Below, one piece after another: positions 37,861 through 50,530 of a DNA stretch of 64,000 bases. The DNA is from Cyprinus carpio. Lineage: Eukaryota > Chordata > Actinopteri > Cypriniformes > Cyprinidae. The first letter of the stretch is position 1, and every line of letters begins with the position of its first letter. The DNA is taken from positions 14,122,885-14,186,884 of the forward strand of contig NC_056613.1 in NCBI RefSeq assembly GCF_018340385.1. Reading direction: 5' to 3'. The notes under the pieces were generated by a model. The model saw nothing but the letters and a program-made list of their open reading frames with translations. It was not told where the DNA came from and did no database searches. Both the position numbers and the translations under genes were made by a program.

Positions 37861-38619
37861 GTTATCGGATATTGCAATTTTTTTTTTTAAAGCGATATTT
37901 AGATATTTAGATATTTTTAAAGCGATATAATTATCGATAAGATTTTTTTTTTCACGTATTGCCCAGCCCTAGTGTGAGAGAAAAAATGTTGTGTTAAATG
38001 TTTCATCCTTACATGGCCCATGTTTTGATCTGGGTGTTGCGTCACTCTTCAACCCCTCCTAGGATTCTGGGGCCCCATGAAATGCATACACACACACTCA
38101 GTATCGGTGTTGTAGGACATTAGTTGCACTTCATCAGAGAATGCTGCAAATCCATTGAGTTCTATATGGACTGGTGTGTAGGGAAAAATCCAAGCGTTTG
38201 TAAAAGTGGCATTCCATGTAACCAAAAATTACTCTTACATATGCATCCAGCAGCCAATGAGAATTTCAGTGGGATTGGTCCAGTTGGCTTTTAGAAAATC
38301 CAATTTGCTCTATTCCCACTTGATTTCAGACTGACCTGGATCTTACACTTTCCTAGTCGTCAAACGCTCTGTCAGAGTTTTTTCTAGTGTGCAAGCACTA
38401 GTAATTCTGTGATCCCCCTTCTTTTCTTGATACTGCTCTGAGACAGCTGACAACACGTCAGTGCTGAATTATGTCTAGTACAGAGTTCGATACTTGCAGA
38501 CTGTTTCTTTGTGTTTTCAATCATTTCAATTTTAATGCGATTTCTTGTGTAAATTGTTACAAAAATTCAAGAAATTCTATTTTTAAAAATGCTGTACTTT
38601 TGATGTTTCTGTTCACTGT

Positions 38620-38805
38620 TTTAAAGTTTCAAAGAATAAATTACATTTTAAAATATAATCAAATAGAAAAAATTAAATTAAAATAATTCTAATTTAGCCT
38701 TATTATAAATAAAATAAATTTATTCTTACAGTAGTGTTTGCACTGTGGATAAAGATTTTTTTTTTTTTTTTTTACTGACATCAAACTTTTTGACAGTAGT
38801 GTTTG
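38620..38805. mobile_element. Fragment of the CATTCAAAAGTTTGG repeat family
   Basis: ATAAATTACATTTTAAAATA and the following AATC-AAATAGAAAA block match the right half of the family. CAAACTTTTTGACAGTAGTG at 38782-38801 is a degenerate right terminus. A T-rich run interrupts it. Confidence 0.5.
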
Positions 38806-39561
38806 CACCGTGGAGAATGATTTTGAGAGCAGCAGACTTGAATTCCAGCTCGTTTGTCAGTTAAGGCTATCATGTAACTCCAGAACATGTGGAACATAAT
38901 GCACGATTCGTTGCACGGTTTTGGACAACCATGACTAAACCTAGTATTGGATTTGCATGCCTGGTGCTCATTCCATTTCAAAACGCCACCAACGTTCCGT
39001 CACTTTTCCAGGTATCAGATCGGTGTGTCCCGAGTAATTACTCTTAATGTAGATAGTACTTTTTGTCTAATGCACTCCTATATTCCACAACAGGTGTGTG
39101 TTTGCTGTACCATCTGGTTGTTTCAAACCCTAACTATATTAGCTCATTTAGCTCACTAGGTTTTAAAGCACAGCCGCTATGTGTGAGGGAGGGAATGAGC
39201 ATGAGGGTAAACTCTGTGTGTGTGTGTAAGCGTGACAGGAATGGACATCCTGAGCTTAATCATGTTTTGGCAGCAGCAGTTTAACCTCATCTGGAGCTGC
39301 CAGCTATGAAAGAGTTTCTGTTTAAAAGGTCTCAGTGTGTGGATGAGAGTTCCTGTTACTGTGAGACTTGGAAATATGTGTTTGTTGATTTTTCTCATGA
39401 TATTTGGCAGCTAAATTTCGGGAAAAATACACTGTAATGTGGCATCTTGCATGAAAGAAAGGAATGTTGCATTTCATGCCTTTTTGTCAGTTTTTTTTTA
39501 TTTATTTATTTTTTCTCACTCAGCCGTTTCTGATCTGTTTGTCTTTTTTGTCTACCTGCAG

Positions 39562-39704
39562 AGATAACCAGAGTGAGGAAGGACATGTATAACGACACAG
39601 TGAACGGTCTGGTGGACAAACACCCCCTGGAGTTACCAGAGCCATTGGGACCCATTGTACATTTACAGGAGAAACTCTTTGTGCCAGTCAAAGAGTATCC
39701 AGAT
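39562..39704 (+). CDS. qki: Quaking, coding exon 2
   Basis: The exon is 143 nt, which agrees with the vertebrate QKI exon 2 length as I remember it. It follows the acceptor CTACCTGCAG and ends at donor GTAAGT. Its first two bases complete the split Glu48 codon, giving E-ITRVRKDMYNDTVNGLVDKH, and it finishes LQEKLFVPVKEYPD in phase 0. It finishes the QUA1 dimerisation helix (through about residue 58), carries the linker, and enters the start of the KH domain. Glu48, whose change to Gly in mouse is reported to abolish dimerisation and cause embryonic death, is intact. TVNGLVDKHPLELPEPLGP differs from mammalian QKI and resembles the fish qkib/qki2 form. Confidence 0.95.
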
Positions 39705-40839
39705 GTAAGTCTCACACAAGCAATTTGAACATTTTTCTGTCTTTTGCTGCTAGAGTCAAGCACAGTGATTGACTGCTACTGTAGTGACAGATGACTGACA
39801 GTTACAGTGTCTGATGAAATCTAGAGGTGAGAAGGCAGTGCTCGACAATAAGGACTGCCCGATGGCCCGGGGCCAGGGTGAAAGACGTTCAGGACAGTAG
39901 ACAGATTGCCTGATCGCCAAAACATTTATTATTTGCATGTGTTTTTAAGACTTTTTAATTTAAAAATTCAAGCAATTAAAAAGCATGTGGGGGTGAAAGA
40001 CAACTCTTTTCAGTACTCTGTTCTGTGTGAACAGCACGCACAGACAGCCGCCTGAGTGGGCAAATACATACAAAAGTATGTCAAAATACCCGTCCTGGCA
40101 AGTAACTTTGTGGCTTTAAGAATGATTAATCTATATTGAATTTGTACACTGGAGTACAGATGCACCGATCTTTTTGTTTTATTTCAGACTATTTTCTGTT
40201 CCGTGCTTGTAGGGTTGGGAATCGAAAATCGATTCCGATTACAGAATTAGATACTTAAGGTCAGGAATCAGATACTTGTTGTCAAATTAAAATTTCGATT
40301 CCACCTAGTGCTGGGCAATAATTTGATAACGATAATTATTGTGGTATAATTTTCCTCGATCCAGAGATCCAGTGCTTGAATTCAGCGATGAACACAAATG
40401 ACTCTGTGATTAAAACTAGTTTAAAGCCAAAGAGGAGAAACACTGTGTGCAACGATACAGTCAGAAGGCTTTTCAGTCTACACATTTCTGTCATTTACCA
40501 TATACTTACTGTAACACTCACTGCACCATGGTATTGTGGCTGGGGGTGGGAATCTATGGGTCAATATCACAATGCGTCACATTCTCAGTTTTCAATATTA
40601 CGGCATGTGGCTACATTTTCATATAAATTTTATATAAAATTTATTTTGTGCAAAATTAACTTTATTATTATTTTATTATTATTAAACACAGCAGGCTATT
40701 TTTTAAAACAATTAATTATTTAAAATAAGTGTTCGAAAGTTTACAGACAATAGTTTCCTCAGCATTATTGCCATTTGACTATTACTGATGAGATCATAGA
40801 CGGTGGCAGATTTAACAGGATGCAATTCACACTAATACA

Positions 40840-40993
40840 TATAAAAGTATTCGAAAAATGCAAGTGCATTCTGGAGATTGTCTTGACCAGGACCACACCC
40901 CTAAATGCATGGAAGCAACTGCCATGTGATTGGTTGATTAGATAATTGCATTAATGAGAAATTGAACAGGTGTTCCTAATAATCCTTTAGGTG
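40840..40993 (+). mobile_element. LINE-type 3' tail followed by a microsatellite
   Basis: The phrases CTGCCATGTGATTGGTTGAT, AATTGCATTAATGAGAAATT and GAACAGGTGTTCCTAATAAT followed by CCTTTAGGTG are the 3' end of a fish retrotransposon that typically runs directly into a TA/TG-rich microsatellite, as it does here. The 5' part is missing. The exact clade (L2/CR1-like) is a guess. Confidence 0.5.
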
Positions 40994-41218
<225 letters not shown>

Positions 41219-43821
41219 CACTCACTCAAAATTTCATCATCGGTTCATCATCGTGTCTTTTGCGCGCTCCGGTTCATTATTTCAAATGTTGACGCATATG
41301 TTTTTAGTTCTCATCTCCATAAACATAAGACTCCAGTGCATCTCTGATTTGTTGTTGGTCTACCATTACGCTCGTAGTTCTTCTTCACTATGAATTACAA
41401 TTTCCGTTCATCTGATGATCCACAATCTGGGAAGCACCACCACAAGGAGTCTGGAGGTACTGCCACCCCGATAAGCCAAAGTGGTAAACAGTCACAGTGT
41501 AGGTATGAATTTAGATCTTTTGAATATTTAAAAAAATATAGATACTTGGTGCCAGAGTATTGATAGCATCTTGCGCCCGGAAATATCGCGATTAATCGGC
41601 ACATTGATTTATCGTCCCACCCCTAAAAGAGAGCAGCTGTCTGTCATGAATGAAACGGCTTCACAGTCTTTTCAGCCACACAGTATCATTATTTCTGTTA
41701 CAAACATTCAAATCACAGAAGTACTGGGATAAAGTTTGTAGTTCAGATAAAAGAAGATAATTCGAAAGAAGAAAAAAAAAAACTATCCAGAATCATGCAG
41801 TTCTATTTTCCACACAAACAGCTCTTAAAGAGTCCAGGTTTTATGTAGACTGTTGATTTTTGTTCATGGTATTCCGCTCCAATAAATGGTTTGCAAAAAA
41901 GAGACAGGATAAATGTTTGATATCACATTATAAACGAAACTCGGAATCGAAAAGAATCGGAATCGATAAAATTAAAGCGATACCCAACCCTACGTGCTTG
42001 CACACAAACTGACTGCAATCATTTTTCCAGTGGCCATTTGTGTGGAAAATTACGTATTTAGAGATAATATTTCTCTAAAGAGGCTAAAGAAGGACACAAA
42101 GAGGAGAAAATATTGTAGCATACAGAACAAGATCACTGTTCAAGATGCGCGAAATATAGGATGAAAATCCAAATATTGAATTTTATATGAAATGCTAAAA
42201 ATGCTAAAGCTAAAGTCAGGTTATTCTGTTTTTTGCTTCAGATTTTGAAATTATTCAGTCTTATATAAATCAAACATTGCACTTTTTTTCCAATTCATGA
42301 TTAAAATGCAGTGGTTGCCTCTAATGTCAAATGGCTATGAGAAATCAAGGTGCAACACAGAGTGAAGAATATGCAAATGTTATTTTATATGTGATTTTTC
42401 AATTTCTGTACCTGAACATCTACAAACATAAAAACCTAAAGCATCATTTCATTTCTGTTTTTGTGCTATAAGCCTATATTTAATTGTGGTATTATTTGTA
42501 ATTTGTTCTTATTTACTGGCTGTCACTTGTCTTTAATAGTGTTTAAACTTCATATTTCTGGTTATTTTTGGCTAGCGATTTTTGATGTGGTATCGAAATT
42601 GAAATAGAGAACTGTAAAATTTTATTGGTATCAAAAAAATTGGTGTCATATAAGCTTATTTATTACAATACAAGATAAAAGCAACAATGACATTTTTTTG
42701 TGGCAGGGCCAGTGAAAATGTTGGCAGGGCAAGTAAAAATTTTAACCACTGGCCTGACCGACTGGGCCAGTAGAAAAAAATCTTTAGTGTTGATCCCTGG
42801 AAGGTTTACTCCTGGTTCTCTAGCAGGGGGAAACATGCCGTTTAGGAGTAAATGAGGACTCTCTGTCATAAGCTAGTTCAGCAGTAGTAGTTTTTATCAG
42901 TCCCCTGCAGGGAACTGGGAATGGTGCCGGAATGCCACAGGCCATGTTCTAGTAGTAGAGTGGGGTCTTTTTGGAGTCTGTTCTGCGTTGAAGAGAACCG
43001 TTTCCACGAGTGAACACATGAAGTAGCTTGAGGTTTAGGTGATCATGTTTGACATTTCTCTCATATTCGCAGACAGAAACGCACACTGGTGGCCCATGTC
43101 ACATGGATCAATTTTGCTGCCTAATTCTTCTGCTAGGTGGACAAGGGAGAGGGGAGAGAGAAAAGGGGGTCAGCAGAGCATAAAATGCGTTTTCCCTCTT
43201 ATGGCCCTGATAAAGGCCACCCCGTCTGTCCCAGCGGACCACCACACACACACAACCCCAGGTTTCTCTCAGTTTGAAGCACAGTTAATTATGATGGAGG
43301 CTGCTGCTCTGCTTATCTTTATTTTTTGCAGAATGTTTCTTTTTTAAATTGGCATTTACTTGAAGCAATTCCTGTAATGATTACTGCTTTACTTGAGAAA
43401 AATATTCACCTTTGTATGACCTGGAAAGCTGTACATTAAGTTAATTTTACTATGGATAAGGGGGTATTGTTAGTAATTATGCATATTTGAGCGGGGGTAG
43501 AAACTTAAAGTTTTACTCTCACCAAGACTCTCATCAAAAATACAGTAAAACAGAAGAATTGTGAAACATTATTATAGTTAGTTTTTCTGTTTTAATATGT
43601 TGTCAAAATGTAGTTTATTCCTCTGATTGCAAAGCTGAGGGCAAGTTGTCTCTTTGATGTATATAGATGTTTGAGTATGTTCATATGAGTGTCTGTCTCA
43701 GAATAGCAGGAACAGCTATTGGAAAACATGGCTTACTTGGTTATGGAATGACCACCACAGCTCTCTCATGCCATGGAAATATAGAGTGACTGTTTGTATG
43801 TTTGAGCAAATGCAAGTAGGA

Positions 43822-43824
<3 letters not shown>

Positions 43825-43866
<42 letters not shown>

Positions 43867-43982
43867 AGTGTACATAGAATCCCCAGCTGACCCCCTCAAA
43901 TCTGTTTCTCTCTCACTGTGCTCCCTGCAAGTCTCGCCTCATTATTCTTCCCCCTGGTGGTTAGCATGAGTCACTGTTTCAC

Positions 43983-44013
<31 letters not shown>
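43825..44013. repeat. Two (CA)n microsatellites
   Basis: CA tracts lie at 43825-43865 and 43985-44013, 119 bp apart, in quaking intron 2. Confidence 0.97.
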
Positions 44014-44017
<4 letters not shown>

Positions 44018-44593
44018 CCACCCTAATGTTCTAAACACGCAGGGAAAGGAAGAATAATTGAGCAGGGAAACGCTAGCGTTCTCTTCAGTCACAGTCTCTC
44101 TGATTTGCTCTTTCAGGCAGGAGATTCGGCTCGGCCATCCAATCAGCATCCTGATTGAGAAAAAAGTGTCCATAATTGGTGATTCGGAGGTGTTGATACT
44201 TAAATAATGATTTCTAGGTTGCCTTTCAGTCAGAAGATATTTCATTGGTGTTTTATAACATAAACTTGCTGTATGATAAACACACTGCAGTTTGAAACCT
44301 GATCTAGTTACAGTTGAGCTTGCTTTACATTTTGAGCTCAATTCACAATTCTAGCACTTGTACTGTAAAAGGTTACTTTAAAGTGAAGTCTAATGGAGGA
44401 GAGAGGTCTCGTTTAAAGTGTCGAGTAAGAAGGTAAAAGCATGCAGGAAGAACCACATGTAGGCTCATCCACCAAGGTCAGGCCCCTCGTTCCAGACTAA
44501 ACGTCTGGTTGTGCGCTATTGCTTTGAGAATAAATGGAAAACGGTCACTGCTTTTAAAATAAACAGACCCAGTCCTGGACTTTTCCATATGTG

Positions 44594-45183
44594 TGACTGT
44601 TTCCATCCACCTATTTTTACGCGGATTTTGGAATATCGCATAAAAAAACGCTGGATGAAAATGCAAAGATGCACATAAATTCTAAAAATGTGCATAAAAA
44701 AATTTGTGTGCATATTTGAGTAGGCTAACAAAACAAATTTACCGAAAAAATTCCTCCATGCGCATTGAAAAAGTCATATGACTATGAGATGGGATAACTT
44801 GACTAGCAGTGGATCAATCTCGTTCACCGCATCTATATGTTGTTGTGGTCATTCTGAAAAGCCTGAGCAAAGTCTTACATGACTGGTGTTCCGAAACAGC
44901 TGGCATCCACCTCCGAAAGCAATGACCGCATTTATTGTGTTTCGTCTGCTCTCTCTGAGGCGCAAGTAATTTATTATACAGTATATGAAAATTATTATAT
45001 TAAGTGGCTTCGCCTATATTCTTAGTGATATTTAGTTCCACAGTTTACAAGGTGGAACAAAAGTGACGATTTTGTTCTCTGTGACTTGTTGGATGGAAAC
45101 GGTGCTTTATTCGCATATGTTTTATGCAATATTCCAGTTTTGCACATAAGCTTAATTCAAATCTTTGGATGGAAACATAGCTA
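44594..45183. mobile_element. Non-autonomous element with TGTTTCCATCCA ends
   Basis: The left end contains GACTGTTTCCATCCACCTAT and the reverse complement of the right end contains GCTATGTTTCCATCCAAAG. Subterminal blocks (GGAATATCGCATAAAAAAAC on the left, TTTATGCAATATTCCAG on the right) are also inverted counterparts. There is no transposase frame. I recognise the termini as a repeated cyprinid sequence. Confidence 0.65.
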
Positions 45184-47370
45184 TTTTTTTAATATATAGA
45201 ATACAATTAACGTGGGACTAGAAAGGACATGGAATGAAAATAAAGAATATAAACATGAAACAAACAAAGAATAGGAAAAGCAAGAAAAAATATGTATAAC
45301 AGGAACACAATGTAGAAAATAGAAACATATATTCTATAAATATTTTGAGCCTGAATTTAACACATACTTGTGGGTAATTAGGTCTTGGCCCCTCTCTTTA
45401 GCACAGAATGTCCATTTCCTAAAAATAGCTTGTCCTGCGAACGTGACCTGTTAGTTTACAAGCGTTTGTGTCTGTGAGCTTGTGAACACTTGTGCGGCCA
45501 ATCAAAAGAATCTAACCTTAGATCAAACATCGGGGTCGACCCGTGACCTTCAAAACATCTTTGAATGCACTCCAGTAGCTGCCCTCTTTATAAACCTCTG
45601 TCTATATACAGTAACAGTCATTCTCTCCAGAGCTTTTCAGATGGAATAGACTGACTGGTACGTCTGGGAGAAAAAAAAAAAAGATGGCTGACAGACCAGG
45701 TCTATCTGGAAGTGACAGTCCCCCCCCCCCTCGCTCCATCTTTGTCTTTCCTCTAGTGCTGCCAGTGAGTTTCAGCGAGATGTTTAGCTCCCTTTCTCCT
45801 TGGACAAAATCCTATTACATCACCTGTCGTCTACGAACTGCTTTCTGCTGTAATGTTGCGGTGTGTGTGTTGCAGGCTGCACAGTTATGAAGATGTATGT
45901 CTGTGGTTTAGTGTCTGTGGCCACAGGGTTGTATAAATAATTCCGATTCATTTAGCTGGTTACATATTGTAATTTCGTTCACACGCTGCACAAACACCTG
46001 TATCAGTAAACACAGACACATCTGCATCAGCACATTATGTTTGCACAGTTTTAGCTAAATTCTCTCTCACAATGGCATTATTCAGCCCATATGTGTGCAG
46101 TTGAAACATCTGATCTTTTCTCTGAGATTCAGGAAGTGATCGCCTCTGGATTCTGGCTCACTTAACACCAGCGACGCAATGTTCAGTTGCTATTTGCCCT
46201 CCGAAGCAACAAGCTATTAATAGAGTCAGTCTTGAGCTGAGGACGGATGGGTCTCCTGTCTAATGCTGGGATTGTTATTGAAGGTTTTTCATTGTGGTTT
46301 TCTTTCCTGCCTGATGGAAGATGGGAGAGAAGGGTGGTGGGCCTGTTGGGGGATGGAAAGCATTTTTATGTGAGGCAATATTGAGGTTTGGTAGCTTGGA
46401 GATCAGACTAAAGCCTCCAGTTTTAATTTGCAGGTTATTACTGGGGCTTTTGAAGCCAAAGGACTCCAATCGAGCCTTGCAAATGACACCGAACCATTTC
46501 TGAAAAGCTCACTGATTCATCAGAGGAGGCCCGCCCGCACACAAGGACCCCTCGTCACTGCTTTTCTGTAGATGCACGCCTTTTCATTTCCCTGACGCTC
46601 GTTTTTAATTGCTATTTGTATATGCAGATGTTTCATATTTTCTGCATGCTCTCAGAAGTGTAGTTTAAAAATGATAGCACCACTGCTCATTCGAAACACT
46701 TTTAATGTCAGCTATCCTGCAGAATGTTTTGGAATTGTTGGAAAAGCACCATGGTGGTGTTGCAATTTAGGCCTCAAAGGCTGTTTCAAATCTAATTGTA
46801 GAGATGTAATGAAACAAACTAAAACAAGTTACAGAAAGAATCATTAATATTCAGCCTACCAATGTGTTGGTTTCTCTAGTACCAAGATGGCAGATTTGGC
46901 CATCATGGGTGTGTTCCGAGATGCCTGTGATGCCCAAAAACATTTTCTATGTAGGCAGCTCGTTTTGAAAGTAATCCACTGTGTGTGTGTGTGGCTGATG
47001 AATTTCAGAGACTGTAATTGGGGGCCTCCGCAGACAGTCTTGGCAGGTGGACTAGAAGCCAACAGCCTCTTCAGGGATGCATATGAAATTGTGTGTGTGT
47101 CCAGTGCAGTGGGCTGACTCAGAGAGAGAGGGTGGGGGGGAGAGATTACATCCTCACTGCCTCCTCTGCCCTGTTCAGCATGCTCGTGTTAATTCAGACA
47201 CAAATTACATTTGGCTCCGATAGAAAGAGGGCAGGACTGACAGTCAAAGCAAAGGGATGCAGGTTTCATCCACGGATTCTTATCCAGTCCAAAAGTAAAG
47301 GTGCTTCCTATTAATAGTTCCCATACCAATCGCCTCTGTAAAATATATATATATATAAATATTTAGCATT

Positions 47371-47372
<2 letters not shown>

Positions 47373-47446
<74 letters not shown>
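47373..47446. repeat. (AT)n microsatellite
   Basis: This is a perfect AT tract of about 74 bp, with a shorter one (about 47344-47357) just before it. Confidence 0.97.
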
Positions 47447-47452
<6 letters not shown>

Positions 47453-47904
47453 TGCTTGTGGTGTTTTTAGCATGCAATAAAAAATAAAGTGCATAAAGTT
47501 AAAATAATGTTTCCACAATTACACTTCTGCTATCTTTTGCACTTGTTTGCTCTTGATATTCTGGTACTGCTAATATTGCAGACTCTCGAATGATAAATGG
47601 CTTATGCTTTTCCTCATTTGTAAGTCACTTTGGATAAAAGCGTCTGTTAAATGATTTAATGTAAATGGAACTGTAGCTTTTAGTAACACTAGTCATCTGT
47701 TAAACCACCTGTTTACCGCTCCACCACTGTGCTCATGTGGCTTTTGTTTGCTTATATTTTGTTATTGTGTGTCAGGACTAAATGCTGGGAGCTTACAAAG
47801 ATTGATTTTGCTCCTGGTGTTTAGAGAGGATTAAACAAGTGAGAAAGAGAGGTAACTAGATGAAAAAAAGATGATTTATATTAGGGATAACAGGCTGCCT
47901 CTAA

Positions 47905-47906
<2 letters not shown>

Positions 47907-47977
<71 letters not shown>

Positions 47978-47980
47978 TCT
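47907..47980. repeat. (CT)n microsatellite
   Basis: This is a CT tract of about 74 bp with one GT interruption, polypyrimidine on the sense strand. A CA tract lies about 100 bp downstream. Confidence 0.97.
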
Positions 47981-48082
47981 CATCCATCCATCTCTCATTC
48001 TCTTTAGAGAGAGTAATTACTTTGCTCTCAAAGGACTCGTGTCATAATGTTTCAGATTGGATTTTCTGCCCTCCAAATTATT

Positions 48083-48083
<1 letters not shown>

Positions 48084-48117
<34 letters not shown>
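48084..48117. repeat. (CA)17 microsatellite
   Basis: This is a perfect CA tract of 34 bp in quaking intron 2. Confidence 0.97.
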
Positions 48118-48120
<3 letters not shown>

Positions 48121-48313
48121 GTAGAGTGAGGGATATAGAAGTCTAATTTGGACTGGCTATAAGGTTTGGACTGTTGGAATGCTGTTTTGCGACTTCAGTT
48201 TGGATGACTACGTTTGGAATTGTCTTGAGTGTGATTCGCATGTGCATTTGTTTGTTGGCCTCATCAGAAATCTCTGTGAAAACTCTTGATTTGTCACACT
48301 TCAACAATATGAT

Positions 48314-50141
48314 AAGAGGTCGACCGATAGTGGATTTTGCTGATACCGATAGTTAGGTTGGACCACACTGGCCGATACTGATTAATTAACCGATATTTTT
48401 TAAAATGGATACTGAACAAAAACAAAAATGCTTTATTTAAAAAAAAAAAAAAACACTACTAAATAATAATAATAGTAGTAATAATAATAAAAATAAAAAT
48501 AACAATAATAGTAAAAGTAAAAATCAAAATTACCACAAATACCCTAAATTCTGTTTATTTTTTTTCCAAATTCCGTTATTTCCAGTTGAATTTTTCTGAC
48601 TTCTGTTTTTTTCTGTTTTAATTTTTCTAATTAAAGTCTAATTAATTAAAACCATGAAACTTATACATTTTCACATCAATTTAATAAACTAAATTTACAT
48701 GTTTAGGGCCATAGGAAATGTTTTATTTTTTTTCTCACCATATTTTTTATTGTTACCAAATTCTGTGTTTTAGCATGTCTACTTATTTGAATTCATAAAA
48801 CAACTTAATTTATTAATTTTTTCTTAAAGAAGCCTTATTTTTTTTTTTTCCCTCAAGCATTGTGTTGTGTATTAAAATTTTTATGGTTATCAAATTAAGG
48901 CATGGAACATTAATTTAATTTATCTTTTAATTACTGAAAATTAAGCAAACTTTTTTGGCAAACAAAGGGGATTTACTATTAAAATTAAAACATGGAAGAA
49001 ATGTTGTGTGATTATTCCTTAAAAAAAAATTTGTTTCATTTTAGTAGTAGTAGTAGTAGTAGTAGGCTATGTACATTCTACTGAAAAATACACTGGACTT
49101 GTATTTTGACGGGTTGCTGTGAATACCTTTACAGTTCTGTGTATGTGATATGAGGCTAGTTTTCCTCAAATCAAACGGTCAGAAGCCCACTAAACCTCTC
49201 TAACAACAGACCCAACCCGGAAAACCATCTGCATACGTCCTCGTTTAGAGAGATGACAGAAGCTGAAATCACCGCAAGCGTCACATGCGCTTCAGTATAA
49301 ATGAAACCTCGCATCTGCGTCGTTCATTAGAGTCAAGCAGAACATGCAGGATTCATATTTAAATCAACTTTTGCGGCTTAATAGTAACAGATACTAGTCC
49401 TCATCGCGATTTGATTTAAGTGTAATGACCTACTTTTTTTTAATACAATTATACCAGCACAATGTATACTCTCACACTTTAACTGCTTCCATTCTTGAAC
49501 ACTTAATGATTATCTAATCAAAATAAAAGAGCAGCACTGAGTCTAGGAGAACTCATCGGTATCACAGACACTCCGGACGCATCGCGTTCAGCTCAAGCAG
49601 CGGTCTAAAACAGTTTATTTATTCACCAAATGGAAACAATGAGGCATATACAATGAACAAATATGGCATATATAAGTTTGAAGTTCAGTGTTTAAAAAAA
49701 ACAGAGCAAACAAAAAGAGCGATCTATAATATAGATCTATAAATTAAGCATACAGAATTTATTCGAGCCAAAGAAAAACAAACATTTAGATGAAAATGCT
49801 CAATATACAATTCATTATGTACATTAACAACGATTCAGGGTGAATATAATGTAATTTAATGGAAAACTATGTGAATGGCGCTCTGTGCAGCGGCAGGATT
49901 CTCTGTCAGCTGCATTTAAATCCGGGTCTGAAGTTTCTCGCTCTGTTCAGGGTGCAGCGTCATGTGTCTAAACAAATAGCGCTCTCACACTGTATAATGA
50001 AAACAGACCTTTCTCGGCCGCTCCAGCAACGGACGCAACCCGGAAAACTATCGGCATGGATTTTTGGCGATAACCGATTGTTAAAGCAATCAACTATCAG
50101 TGCCGATTAATCAGCAAAACCGATACATCGGTCGACCTCTA
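48314..50141. mobile_element. hAT-like element with perfect 8-bp TSD
   Basis: The left end is AAGAGGTCGACCGATAGTGG and the reverse complement of the right end is TAGAGGTCGACCGATGTATC. AATATGAT flanks both sides (48306-48313 and 50142-50149), a perfect 8-bp duplication. Subterminal TTTTGCTGAT and CCGATT-type motifs occur at both ends. The 1.8-kb interior has no transposase frame. One block (48961-49133) is shared with the repeat at 56519-56719. Confidence 0.85.
49043..49065. repeat. (TAG)7 microsatellite
   Basis: A short TAG trinucleotide run lies inside the 48314-50141 element. It appears to be an expansion of an AGTAG block also present, unexpanded, near 56609. Confidence 0.9.
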
Positions 50142-50530
50142 AATATGATCATATGATCAAACAATCCCATGTGCTGGTATTGTTTGTCTGGCAGAAATAG
50201 TATTAAACTACAAATAATTTGGAATAAATTAAGTGTTTCCATTCCATTGCAGTTTTTTTTTTTTTTTTACTTGTCATATGAGCTGCACGTCAGTAGTTAG
50301 AGTTGTTTAAGCTTTAAAACTGCTAAAGGCTAGAATTTTCCAATGCTTATATCCAATCTGAGGCTATCAAACATATTTGAAATTTTGAGCCGATTTTAGA
50401 ACACATTATTTTAATATGTCATGCATCTCCTAGCAATGAGGCACAGGTGTCTGCTTGAGTTTCTTGTGTTCAGAACATCTTGAAATTGGTAGTGTGTGAT
50501 CCTCAGTTGTTTAGTGTGACCTCCCATGGC

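Larger units (their letters stand above)
36403..37971. mobile_element. hAT-like element with perfect 8-bp TSD, containing a nested element
   Basis: The left end is TAGGGCTGGGTGATATGATG and the reverse complement of the right end is TAGGGCTGGGCAATACGTGA. The flanking repeat GTGTGAGA (36395-36402 and 37972-37979) is a perfect 8-bp duplication. The interior near both ends is rich in GATAT/ATATC and ATCGATA motifs and has no transposase frame. A second element (36981-37860) is inserted in it, so the original was about 0.7 kb. A further homology block (about 36613-36730) resembles the left end of the element at 40210. Confidence 0.85.
20440..39561 (+). other. qki: Quaking intron 1 (19,122 bp)
   Basis: The intron runs from donor GTACGT (20440) to an acceptor with a long T-rich tract ending CTACCTGCAG (39561). 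No additional exon was recognised. The first 1.2 kb after the exon is relatively CpG-rich and repeat-poor, then transposons and microsatellites dominate (listed separately). Stretches without any recognised repeat include about 20440-21700, 22120-23600, 29000-32900, 33450-34550 and 38820-39540. These could hold enhancers or unannotated small RNAs, but I see no specific signature. Confidence 0.9.
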
